Shown piece after piece: positions 1-6,411 of a DNA stretch of 23,136 nucleotides. The stretch is taken from the NCBI GenBank assembly GCA_937903005.1, contig CALFNR010000228.1:1-23136 (forward strand). The letters run 5' to 3'. A model generated the notes under the pieces. The model did no database searches. It was not told where the DNA came from and saw only the letters and a program-made list of their open reading frames with translations. Source of the DNA: Clostridium_AI sp002297865. Lineage in GTDB: Bacteria; Bacillota; Clostridia; Lachnospirales; Lachnospiraceae. Made by a program: the position numbers and the translations under genes. The first letter of the stretch is position 1. The number at the start of each line of letters is the position of its first letter.

Positions 1-59
1 CGATATTTTTGTTTTGTAAGTATGTCTTTCGACATATTTACTGGATGTCTTTTCTGTCG

Positions 60-81
60 CAATCAATTTTTTAATTGATTG
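60..81. repeat. 9-bp inverted repeat in putative rRNA leader
   Basis: CAATCAATT (60-68) and AATTGATTG (73-81) form a perfect hairpin with a 4-nt loop. A second small hairpin with a 4-nt loop lies at 21-36 (TATGTC/GACATA). Both sit between the boxA-like motif and the window edge and could be processing or leader structures of an rRNA operon. The function is inferred from position only. Confidence 0.4.
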
Positions 82-110
82 TTTTAAAACATTGTTTCAT
101 GTTTTTACTG

Positions 111-131
111 TATGCAGTTTTCAAGGTACAA
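111..131 (-). promoter_or_regulatory. boxA-like rRNA leader element
   Basis: The minus strand reads TGTACCTTGAAAACTGCATA just downstream of tRNA-Ile. This resembles the conserved CTTTGAAAACT element in Firmicutes rRNA leaders and 16S-23S spacers (boxA, antitermination). It suggests that a 16S or 23S gene begins beyond the left edge. No rRNA body sequence is visible in the window. Confidence 0.5.
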
Positions 132-165
132 ATCTATATAATCACTGGCAATTCAACACTGCCAA

Positions 166-239
<74 letters not shown>

Positions 240-282
240 ATATTTTATACTTTATTTTGCTCTCATTTGCGACAGCGAAGAT

Positions 283-311
283 ATTCTATCATGAGTTATT
301 TGTTTTTGCAA
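283..311 (-). promoter_or_regulatory. sigma-A promoter for tRNA-Ile
   Basis: The -35 box TTGCAA (306-311) and -10 box TAGAAT (283-288) are separated by exactly 17 nt. A-rich tracts upstream on the minus strand (about 315-345) resemble an UP element. This arrangement is typical of strong stable-RNA promoters. Confidence 0.75.
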
Positions 312-396
312 GTATTTTTTTCACTTTTTCGACCTTTTTTTTAAAACTTCTTAAAGAACCCCAGTTTTATACTGGTTTCATAGACTGATTTTTTCG

Positions 397-440
397 AAAA
401 AAACCTCAATAATAAAGATATTGCATCCTGATTATTGAGG
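397..440 (-). terminator. Rho-independent terminator after the lipoprotein gene
   Basis: CCTCAATAAT (404-413) and ATTATTGAGG (431-440) form a perfect 10-bp stem with a 17-nt loop. A run of seven T follows on the minus strand (397-403). It lies 41 nt past the lipoprotein stop codon and separates that gene from the tRNA promoter. Confidence 0.85.
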
Positions 441-481
441 TCAATTTTTATACTTCACATATACACAAAAGCTATCAAATT

Positions 482-1198
482 CTATTTAACAGAAATTGAT
501 ACAGTATCTCCTGACTTCGTAAGAGTTAGTTTCGCATCAGCTTCATCAAAGTCTTTATCGACTTCAAAGAATACCAATGATTTTATACTCTTACCTGGTT
601 TCACTGTCTCTTTTATAAAATGAACATCGTGTTCTAATATAGTAACGAGTGCTTTATTCGAACTTTCATCATTCAATGTATAGCTCAAGCCAGTCCCACT
701 TGTCTTAAATACTTCACTTGTACTACCCGTATTCTTTGCTTTTAACTCAAGTACAAACAGTTTCTTGTTCTTATTGGCCGATAAAGAAAAGTATGTACTG
801 GAACTATTCTTAGGATAGCTCGTGTACAATCCTTTACTGTGTACTGAAATCTGAAAATCCTTACTTCCAAACAATTCACCAGCAGACTTTTCATTTTTCT
901 CTGGTGCCATTGTTCCTGTAGGTGAATTTTGTGGAGTACTAGGCGTATTATTGACAGTTCCCTGAGTTGGTGCTGAAGCAGGCACTTTAGAAGGAGTCGC
1001 TTCCTGTGTATTGTCCAGCTTACCATCAGGAGTACTTGTTTCCGTAACAAATACATTTGGACTCTTATGATATTTAAGCAAGCTATATGCAATATATTCA
1101 GCAACTTGACCACTCTCGGCCTGTGTCATATTCAAGCTAGAACAACCAGTGAGCAGGAAAGAAAACGCAATCAGAATACATAATCTTCTTTTAACCAT
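482..1198 (-). CDS. Predicted lipoprotein with Ig-like C-terminal domain
   Basis: This 238-aa protein begins with a lipoprotein signal peptide: a basic start (MVKRR), a hydrophobic core and a lipobox LLTGC with Cys19 as the lipidation site. It should be anchored on the outer face of the membrane. Residues about 50-105 are a Thr/Pro/Ser-rich linker. Residues about 108-238 are beta-strand rich and resemble the DUF4352/DUF5067 type of extracytoplasmic domain, a tentative match made by eye. The function is unknown. The start is supported by GGAGG six nt upstream. It lies downstream of a sensor kinase gene on the same strand but has its own promoter and terminator, so it can be expressed alone. 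It might be a target of, or an accessory to, the neighbouring two-component system. Confidence 0.85.
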   Translation of the reverse strand: MVKRRLCILIAFSFLLTGCSSLNMTQAESGQVAEYIAYSLLKYHKSPNVFVTETSTPDGKLDNTQEATPSKVPASAPTQGTVNNTPSTPQNSPTGTMAPEKNEKSAGELFGSKDFQISVHSKGLYTSYPKNSSSTYFSLSANKNKKLFVLELKAKNTGSTSEVFKTSGTGLSYTLNDESSNKALVTILEHDVHFIKETVKPGKSIKSLVFFEVDKDFDEADAKLTLTKSGDTVSISVK

Positions 1199-1233
1199 TT
1201 AAAACCTCCATCTTATGTTTCTTCATAATGAAT

Positions 1234-1262
1234 ATAATAGCACTAATCAAAGCATAAAACAA
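1234..1262 (-). promoter_or_regulatory. Promoter for the lipoprotein gene
   Basis: TTGTTT (1257-1262) and TATTAT (1234-1239) are spaced by 17 nt, with an extended TGC before the -10. The promoter lies in the 98-nt gap between the kinase stop codon and the lipoprotein start. Confidence 0.55.
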
Positions 1263-1296
1263 TCCTAATTTGTAAGTTTTACTCATTATTTTCTAG

Positions 1297-2850
1297 CTAT
1301 CTATTATTTATATCTACATCAAACCAAAAACACACTCCATCTTCAGTATTGTACACACCATACTTACAATTTAAAGATTTCATGATTGCACTTACAATCG
1401 ATAGGCCAATCCCATTACCACCATACTCTCTTGTACGGGCTTTATCTACCTTATAAAATTTAATCCAGATTTTTTCCAGTTCTTCCTCCGGTATACAACT
1501 ACCTGTATTAAACACGGAAATTCTCAAAAAATCATCCTGCCTATCCATTTTAATACGTATTATCTTTTCTCCGCTTACATGATTCAATGCATTACTTACA
1601 AAGTTTGTAAATACTTCCTCAATCATATATTCGTCTGACCAGACATAAACTTCTTCCTCACAATCCAATTCGAGAGTTACTTCTTTCTGTTCAAATAAAA
1701 TATGTGTAGAATTTAACACAGAATGCATCATCTGTGTAATATCGAATCTCTCTATCTGTACAAAATTATTTCCAAATTCAATCTGGTTTAATGTAAGAAG
1801 CTTTTTAACCATTTTATTCATTTTTTGCGCTTCATCCATGATGACTTCACAATAAAAATCCCTGCTTTCCTGATCATCATTAATATTTTCCTTTAGTCCC
1901 TCTGCATAACCTTGAATTAAGGCGATTGGAGTTTTAAGCTCGTGTGACACATTAGACAAAAACTCTTTTCGCATGTCATCAATCTGTGTCTTACGTTCAT
2001 TATCAATACGCAGTTCATTATTTGCTGTCTTTAGCTCTGAAATAGTTTGTTCCAGCTGATCCGACAGTGCATTAATGCTATTTCCTAATTTTCCAATTTC
2101 ATCCTGACTTCTTACTTCATATTTAGCCGTAAAATCTAAATCTGACATTCTCTTGGCAATATCGGCAAGTTGTAAAATTGGTGTTGTAAAGTTTCGTCCA
2201 AAGAAATACATTAATACAATACCAATAATCCCAGTCAATGTCCCTATCAGAGCTAGAAACTTGTTGGTATTATGAACATTCTGCTGCATGCTCTCCAGAT
2301 TGGTTCTGGTAAAAATATACACTCCTCTATTTTCATCTAGAATCGCAAACAGTTCCAAATAATCTGAGTCCGTTTGTGCATCATGTTTTTGATAGATTAG
2401 GTATTTTTTATTGGATGTAATTACTTTATATTTTTTTTGACTCTCTGGTCCATAAACTTCATTATACCGTTCACTAACCAGTTTCCTACTGCCTTGTGTT
2501 GCCTCGCTAGGATAAAACATCACGGGATACATTGATTTTCCATAATATCCTGCACCAAATACATAAATGCTCATCTGTTTATTTTCAGCAAGTGCACTTA
2601 TTTCTTCCTGTTCAAAATCCTTCTGAAGAATAAAGTTTCCATCGAACCCTGTATACGTGTGATTATAATACTCTCTTACTATCTGATATGTTTCAAAAAA
2701 CTTTTTTGTCTGGTCACTTTTATAGTACAAAGGATAAAATGTTAAGTTCATAAGCCATAGAAGAAAAACGATAAGCAGCACTAAACCTGTCAACATTAAT
2801 GTAAGTTTAAGACGAACTGAGTTCTTAATCGATTTTAGCTTATTTACCAT
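1297..2850 (-). CDS. HAMP-domain sensor histidine kinase
   Basis: This is a 517-aa membrane sensor kinase. A transmembrane helix lies at about 16-36, an extracytoplasmic sensing region at about 37-195 and a second helix at about 197-217. A HAMP domain follows at about 218-272, then a HisKA dimerisation domain whose phosphorylated histidine is His303 (SHELKTP). The HATPase_c domain has the N box at Asn420, a G1-like motif FNTGSCIP at 447-454 and the G2 box GGNGIGL at 477-483. G1 has Asn rather than Asp, as in some VanS-like kinases. Its ATG overlaps the response regulator stop codon by one base (TAATG), so translation is coupled and the two are cognate partners. The sensing region matches nothing I recognise, so the stimulus is unknown. 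Confidence 0.95.
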   Translation of the reverse strand: MVNKLKSIKNSVRLKLTLMLTGLVLLIVFLLWLMNLTFYPLYYKSDQTKKFFETYQIVREYYNHTYTGFDGNFILQKDFEQEEISALAENKQMSIYVFGAGYYGKSMYPVMFYPSEATQGSRKLVSERYNEVYGPESQKKYKVITSNKKYLIYQKHDAQTDSDYLELFAILDENRGVYIFTRTNLESMQQNVHNTNKFLALIGTLTGIIGIVLMYFFGRNFTTPILQLADIAKRMSDLDFTAKYEVRSQDEIGKLGNSINALSDQLEQTISELKTANNELRIDNERKTQIDDMRKEFLSNVSHELKTPIALIQGYAEGLKENINDDQESRDFYCEVIMDEAQKMNKMVKKLLTLNQIEFGNNFVQIERFDITQMMHSVLNSTHILFEQKEVTLELDCEEEVYVWSDEYMIEEVFTNFVSNALNHVSGEKIIRIKMDRQDDFLRISVFNTGSCIPEEELEKIWIKFYKVDKARTREYGGNGIGLSIVSAIMKSLNCKYGVYNTEDGVCFWFDVDINNR

Positions 2851-3527
2851 TAGGCATCCACCTCAAATTTATATCCCATTCCCCATATTGTTTTAATGTA
2901 TTCTCCCTTGGAACCCATCTTGCTTCTTAATTTTTTAACATGGGTATCAATCGTCCTTGCATCACCAAAATAATCATAATTCCAAACATTATTCAGTATT
3001 CGTTCTCTTGAAAGTGCTACTCCTTTATTTTCTACAAAATAAGTAAGTAATTCGAATTCCTTAAAACTTAGCTCCACAGTCTTTCCATCAATAATAACTT
3101 CATGTGCCGTTCTATCTAAAATAATGCCACCAATTTCATATTTTTCATCTTCCATGGAATTAGTTCTTCGAAGAATAGCACTTACTCTGGCAACTAAAAT
3201 TTTAGGGCTAAACGGTTTTGAAATATATTCATCAACACCTAAGTCAAAACCCTGTAATTCGTCCCGTTCATCTCCCTTTGCTGTCAACATGATAATAGGA
3301 ACTTTAGAATATTGCCTAATTTCTTTGCATACCTGCCAGCCATCTAGCTTTGGCATCATAACATCTAGAATAATTAACGCAATATCCTTTATCTTAAAGA
3401 AAATGTCCAAAGCCTGTTCTCCATCTGCTGCTTCTATGACCTCAAATTTCTCCCTTACCAGAAAATCTCTTACTAATTTTCTCATACGGCTTTCATCATC
3501 AACAACTAAAATTTTCACCATATCCAT
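2850..3527 (-). CDS. OmpR-family response regulator
   Basis: This 225-aa protein has an N-terminal receiver domain (about 4-118). Its acidic pocket is Asp10/Asp11, the phospho-acceptor is Asp55 (LDVMMPKLDGW), and the switch residues Thr82 and Lys104 are present. A winged-helix DNA-binding domain (about 130-225) carries the typical ending with TIDTHVKKLRSKMG and IKTIWGMGYKF. It should be phosphorylated by the kinase encoded immediately downstream and then bind promoters. AGGAG lies nine nt before the chosen ATG; an in-frame ATG two codons later is possible. It starts 23 nt after the SRAP gene with no terminator or promoter between them, so the three genes probably form one operon. Confidence 0.95.
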   Translation of the reverse strand: MDMVKILVVDDESRMRKLVRDFLVREKFEVIEAADGEQALDIFFKIKDIALIILDVMMPKLDGWQVCKEIRQYSKVPIIMLTAKGDERDELQGFDLGVDEYISKPFSPKILVARVSAILRRTNSMEDEKYEIGGIILDRTAHEVIIDGKTVELSFKEFELLTYFVENKGVALSRERILNNVWNYDYFGDARTIDTHVKKLRSKMGSKGEYIKTIWGMGYKFEVDA

Positions 3528-3550
3528 ATTGAATCGCTCCTAATCTTACC

Positions 3551-4222
3551 TTATACTTCTCTTCTATTGTACTGGTCAAATGTGTTAAAAATGTGAATCT
3601 GTTCATATTCAACTGGCTCCTTTTTAGCCAGTTCAGCTTCCATCTCTGGTTGCGTTTCATATAGCATCTTTCTTGCATCCTGAAAGGAATGCAGCCAGAC
3701 ATCTGCCTTTTCATGTGAAATGATTAATGGCATACGGTCGTGTATTGGACGCATAACCTGGTTCGGTTCACGTGTTAATATTGTAAAATAACGTTTTCCC
3801 TGAAATACGTCAAATATTCCTCCAAGATACATGACCCGTTCCCCTTTTTGCCAAAAGAAATATTTCTTTTTCTTACGGTCCCATTCAAAGAATCCGCTAG
3901 CAGGAATAATGCATCGATTTTCTAAAAAACCTCGTTCAAACATGCGTTTTTGTAACACCGTTTCACTTCTGGCGTTAAATATTACTTGATTTGTCTGCCA
4001 GCTCGGATATCCCCACTTAATATATTCAGCATGTTTTATGTCCTTGGTCAAAATTACTGCTTCATTGGTTGGATATACTTCGCCTGAACAAATTGCTTGC
4101 TGCCTCTTAATATCCGATTTCGTATCTGATTTTTGTGGTTCTTTGGATTTACTATCCAGTTCCCTTAACAATTGATCCAGTTCCTCTTTCAACTCATCAT
4201 CTATATAAAATCTTCCGCACAT
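3551..4222 (-). CDS. SRAP-family protein (HMCES/YedK-like)
   Basis: This 223-aa protein is a SOS-response-associated peptidase (SRAP). Family members form a thiazolidine crosslink with abasic sites in single-stranded DNA through the N-terminal cysteine and so shield the lesion. The visible family residues are Cys2 exposed after Met removal (MCGRF), Asn83 in NARSET, Glu113 in ASGFFEWDR and His161 in RPIHDRMP. These correspond to the known catalytic set of E. coli YedK (Cys2, Asn75, Glu105, His160). The start is set by MCGR and by GGAG upstream. The length is typical. It is the first gene of a likely operon with a two-component system, which is not a usual partner. I saw no LexA box upstream. 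Confidence 0.93.
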   Translation of the reverse strand: MCGRFYIDDELKEELDQLLRELDSKSKEPQKSDTKSDIKRQQAICSGEVYPTNEAVILTKDIKHAEYIKWGYPSWQTNQVIFNARSETVLQKRMFERGFLENRCIIPASGFFEWDRKKKKYFFWQKGERVMYLGGIFDVFQGKRYFTILTREPNQVMRPIHDRMPLIISHEKADVWLHSFQDARKMLYETQPEMEAELAKKEPVEYEQIHIFNTFDQYNRREV

Positions 4223-4288
4223 GAAATCACTCCTTTTTTTGCATAATGATAATCCTTCTAGCTATAGTTTACCCCCTGCTACTTCCAT

Positions 4289-4297
4289 AGTATACCA
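4289..4297 (-). promoter_or_regulatory. Extended -10 promoter for the SRAP operon
   Basis: The minus strand carries TGG-TATACT (-10 at 4289-4294, TGn at 4295-4297). No good -35 box is seen 16-18 nt upstream. It lies 67 nt before the SRAP start codon. Confidence 0.4.
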
Positions 4298-4320
4298 TAT
4301 ATAGATAGAATACACGAATT

Positions 4321-4339
4321 CTTCTCATACCTCGAGAAG
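4321..4339. repeat. Small inverted repeat between divergent genes
   Basis: CTTCTC (4321-4326) and GAGAAG (4334-4339) flank a 7-nt spacer in the intergenic region between the SRAP operon and the XRE gene. It could be an operator for the neighbouring XRE regulator. That is position-based inference only. Confidence 0.25.
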
Positions 4340-4372
4340 GAACGGCAAATTTAAACTAGTCCAAATATCCTG

Positions 4373-4401
4373 TTGCCATTTATAATCATTTATGGTAGAA
4401 T
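4373..4401 (+). promoter_or_regulatory. Promoter for the XRE regulator
   Basis: TTGCCA (4373-4378) and TAGAAT (4396-4401) have a 17-nt spacer and a TGG extension before the -10. An AAAGGAG ribosome binding site (4418-4424) follows, six nt before the ATG. Confidence 0.7.
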
Positions 4402-4430
4402 TAGGAAAAGAGATTTGAAAGGAGTATACT

Positions 4431-4823
4431 ATGGATAAAATAGCAGAACGTTTAAGGATGGCCATGAACTTACGTAAAATGCGTCAAGTTGACATAATTC
4501 GTGTCACTGGAATTAACAAAGGTTCCTTAAGTTCCTATTTATCTGGAAAGTACCAACCAAAGCAAACTAATATTTATTTACTTGCTCAAGTGTTAAATGT
4601 TAATGAGGGATGGCTTATGGGACATGATGTGCCAATGGAAAGACAATGCATAGAGTCTTCTCAGAATGTTCCATTCGTAGAGAATCCAGAATACGGAACT
4701 GAAGAAGAAAATTTATTAAGATACTATCATTCATTAAACCAAGTAGGTCAACGAGAAGCTGTGAAACGAATTTATGAACTGTCATGTATTACGACATATA
4801 ACGTTAAAAGCATTAAGCAATGA
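4431..4823 (+). CDS. XRE-family HTH transcriptional regulator
   Basis: This 130-aa protein has an N-terminal XRE/Cro-type helix-turn-helix (about 4-65). The typical pattern is visible: RQVDIIRVTGINKGSLSSYL for the HTH, then a GK-QPKQTNIYLLAQVLNVNEGWLMG tail as in phage-type repressors. The C-terminal part (about 85-118, ENLLRYYHSLNQVGQREAVKRI) looks helical and may dimerise. No peptidase domain is present, so it is not an autocleaving repressor. It is divergent from the SRAP operon and has its own strong promoter, ribosome binding site and terminator. Its targets are unknown; autoregulation or control of the divergent operon are both possible. Confidence 0.88.
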   Translation: MDKIAERLRMAMNLRKMRQVDIIRVTGINKGSLSSYLSGKYQPKQTNIYLLAQVLNVNEGWLMGHDVPMERQCIESSQNVPFVENPEYGTEEENLLRYYHSLNQVGQREAVKRIYELSCITTYNVKSIKQ

Positions 4824-4841
4824 TAATAAATTTTACATATT

Positions 4842-4871
4842 GCGTGTGTTCGGTATCTAGCACACGCTTTT
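4842..4871 (+). terminator. Terminator after the XRE regulator
   Basis: GCGTGTG (4842-4848) and CACACGC (4861-4867) form a 7-bp GC-rich stem with a 12-nt loop, followed by TTTT. It begins 18 nt after the XRE stop codon. Confidence 0.75.
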
Positions 4872-4881
4872 ATATCTTCAA

Positions 4882-4941
4882 TTAAATATTATATTTTTTA
4901 CTTTCTTCATATAAAACCTTGAGTATTTCTTCTTGATTCAT
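4882..4941 (-). CDS. Possible 19-aa small ORF with strong RBS
   Basis: The minus strand has AAGGAGG seven nt before an ATG that opens a 19-codon frame encoding MNQEEILKVLYEESKKYNI, then TAA. The predicted peptide is hydrophilic, charged and likely helical, with no signal sequence. The ribosome binding site is as good as that of any real gene in the window, which is the main reason to list it. No clear promoter is seen upstream. It could be a true small protein, a leader peptide, or the surviving 5' end of a gene destroyed by mobile-element activity, since transposase debris lies 180 nt to its right. I do not recognise the sequence. Confidence 0.4.
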   Translation of the reverse strand: MNQEEILKVLYEESKKYNI

Positions 4942-5120
4942 TGACTTTCCTCCTTAAATACTACTCTCTGAACTATCACCATACATCTTATTTTATTTTA
5001 TTCCATTCATGCCAACAGTTTTTCTTTCATAACAAGTAATTTCAAAATATTGCTCCCTACCTCATTACCAATTGCAATTTCTAGGTATATATGGAATAAT
5101 GTGTCAATATTCTAACTTAC

Positions 5121-5228
5121 GTTTACAATAAGATTAAAGTTCTGAAACGTATCTCTTATGGAATACGAAATTTCAAACGTTTTAGAACTCGAATTTTACA
5201 CTCTTGCAACGAAATAATTTCAGACTGG
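5121..5228 (+). pseudogene. ISL3-type transposase C-terminal remnant
   Basis: Reading from 5121 the frame gives VYNKIKVLKRISYGIRNFKR and then FRTRILHSC. This matches the usual C-terminal signature of ISL3-family transposases (NNKIKVLKR-x3-YG-x-RNF-x-xFR-x-RI). The rest of the transposase is absent: a stop lies just upstream in frame (TAA near 5096) and no start codon or DDE core is present. The frame stays open into the next remnant without a stop. This is a broken fragment of an insertion sequence. The family assignment is from motif memory and not from a search. Confidence 0.6.
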
Positions 5229-5465
5229 CACGAAGGTTTATTTGTTGTGCCAAAAACAGATAATTTTAACTTGAATATAAAAATAACCCTACATCCAGTG
5301 ATAGCGCATGATTCAAAGAATCATACCCCAACACTTGACATAGAGCCAATATTTATTTATAACGATAAAATGGTCATTGCTTACAACTATGCAAACAATG
5401 ACCATTTTATCAGCTTATCAGACATTCCTAATAGTGTTCGGATTTGTCTCGATAAAGTGGAGTAG
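5229..5465 (+). pseudogene. Possible serine recombinase C-terminal remnant at ssrA
   Basis: The open frame continues from the transposase remnant to a TAG at 5463-5465. Its last part (from about 5334) contains PIFIYNDKMVIAYNYANN and then DHFISLSDI. This resembles the C-terminal strand pair of many Firmicutes large serine recombinases (pattern F-x-YDDK-x-V-x-TYNYKDG-x-x-x-ISL). No resolvase catalytic domain is present, so at most a tail survives. The frame ends inside the acceptor stem of ssrA, which is on the opposite strand, as expected for the residue of an element once integrated there. The middle part (about 5229-5333) is unrecognised. It could be a chance open frame. Confidence 0.4.
5364..5411 (-). 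terminator. Perfect 16-bp hairpin, probable ssrA terminator
   Basis: GATAAAATGGTCATTG (5364-5379) and its exact complement (5396-5411) flank a 16-nt loop. On the minus strand the hairpin begins 47 nt past the tmRNA 3' end and could end that transcript. The downstream sequence is AT-rich but has no clean T tract, so termination is inferred from stem stability and position. The repeat lies within the recombinase-like open frame on the other strand. Confidence 0.5.
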
Positions 5466-5793
5466 ACGGGAGTCGAACCCGTGTCCAAAAGCCCATTCAT
5501 TGTACTTCTACTATCATAGTCAGTTCTTTGACATTCCCTCTACCTAACGAAAACTAACATCCTTTAGGCTTCAGTAGCTTCATAATACGTCCGTTAGGTC
5601 AAAGCTTTCCTAACGCCGTTTCCTACATAGTCGATGCCTGAGTTTAGAGTGTAGGTGCTCTAAGTCAGACAGCAGCCACTAGGCTGCGTAAGCTAAATTT
5701 TCTTCAGCGTTTAATTTTAATTTTGCAATTTGACGCATTGCATGCGAATAGCTTCTCCAACTTCAAGACCCCTGTCGAAACCTTTACTACCCC
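5458..5793 (-). ncRNA. ssrA: Transfer-messenger RNA (tmRNA)
   Basis: The minus strand begins GGGGTAGTAAAGGTTTCGAC and ends with the T arm ACGGGTTCGACTCCCGT followed by CTACTCCA. The acceptor ends GGGGTAG and CTACTCC pair over 7 bp with one G-U. Length is 336 nt; CCA is not encoded. The tag frame probably resumes at GCA (5724-5726) and encodes AKLKLNAEENLAYAA before TAG (5679-5681). tmRNA with SmpB and EF-Tu rescues stalled ribosomes and marks the nascent chain for proteolysis. smpB and rnr lie immediately upstream, and RNase R is a known tmRNA partner, so the three genes form a functional block. The gene has its own near-perfect promoter. Confidence 0.97.
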
Positions 5794-5837
5794 GAAAAGG
5801 ATAAAGTAAGGTAAACGCGAAGCCAAAGTTACTTTGT

Positions 5838-5866
5838 ATTATAATGCAAAGTTTTATCTTTGTCAA
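5838..5866 (-). promoter_or_regulatory. Consensus sigma-A promoter for ssrA
   Basis: TTGACA (5861-5866) and TATAAT (5838-5843) are both perfect, with a 17-nt spacer. Transcription should start near 5830, giving a short 5' leader before the mature tmRNA end at 5793. Confidence 0.9.
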
Positions 5867-5885
5867 TAGCAATAATACAAAACAT

Positions 5886-5917
5886 GAAACGGCAGTTCAC
5901 AATCGAACCGCCATTTC
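5886..5917 (-). terminator. Hairpin after smpB
   Basis: On the minus strand GGCGGTTC and GAACTGCC pair (one G-U), flanked by GAAA/TTTC that extends the stem. A T-rich but interrupted tail follows. It lies between the smpB stop codon and the ssrA promoter and probably limits read-through. Confidence 0.5.
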
Positions 5918-5941
5918 CATAACCCAAAAAAACTTTCATCT

Positions 5942-6409
5942 TTAATATAAATTCTTCACTTTGAAGTTTTTCTCTGCTTCTCTTCTCTGGTCACGCTTTG
6001 CAATATCCTGACGTTTATCATAAAGCTTTTTACCACGGCATAGACCTACTTCAACTTTAACAAGACTCCCTGATAAATAAACATTCAGAGGAACTAAAGT
6101 ATAGCCCTGCTGCTGAATCTTACCTGAAAGTTTATTAATTTCATATTTGTGCAAAAGAAGCTTTTTCACGCGCAAAGGATCTTTATTAAATATATTTCCT
6201 TTTTCATAAGGACTAATATGCATGTTATAAATAAATACTTCGCCCTTTTCTATTTTAATAAAAGATTCTTTGATACTGCATTTTCCAAGGCGTAATGACT
6301 TTACTTCTGTTCCATGTAGCGCGATACCTGCTTCATATGTCTCTTCCACAAAATAGTCATGACGAGCTTTTTTGTTATTTGCTATTAGTTTTCTTGATTT
6401 TTCTGCCAT
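5942..6409 (-). CDS. smpB: SsrA-binding protein SmpB
   Basis: This 155-aa protein is of standard family length. SmpB binds the tRNA-like part of tmRNA and carries it into the empty A site of stalled ribosomes. The family signatures are ARHDYFVEETYEAGIALHGTE followed by VKSLR near residues 15-42, the central KKLLLHKYEI, the PLNVYL strand, and a basic C-terminal tail GKKLYDKRQDIAKRDQRR that becomes helical in the mRNA channel. The start is supported by GGAG seven nt upstream, inside the end of rnr. It begins two bases after the rnr stop codon, so the two are co-translated, and ssrA follows directly. Confidence 0.97.
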   Translation of the reverse strand: MAEKSRKLIANNKKARHDYFVEETYEAGIALHGTEVKSLRLGKCSIKESFIKIEKGEVFIYNMHISPYEKGNIFNKDPLRVKKLLLHKYEINKLSGKIQQQGYTLVPLNVYLSGSLVKVEVGLCRGKKLYDKRQDIAKRDQRREAEKNFKVKNLY

Positions 6410-6411
6410 AC

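Noticed and set aside
4223..4430. LexA box for the SRAP gene
   Set aside because: No GAAC-N4-GTTC or close variant was found in the SRAP upstream region, so SOS control is not supported by sequence.
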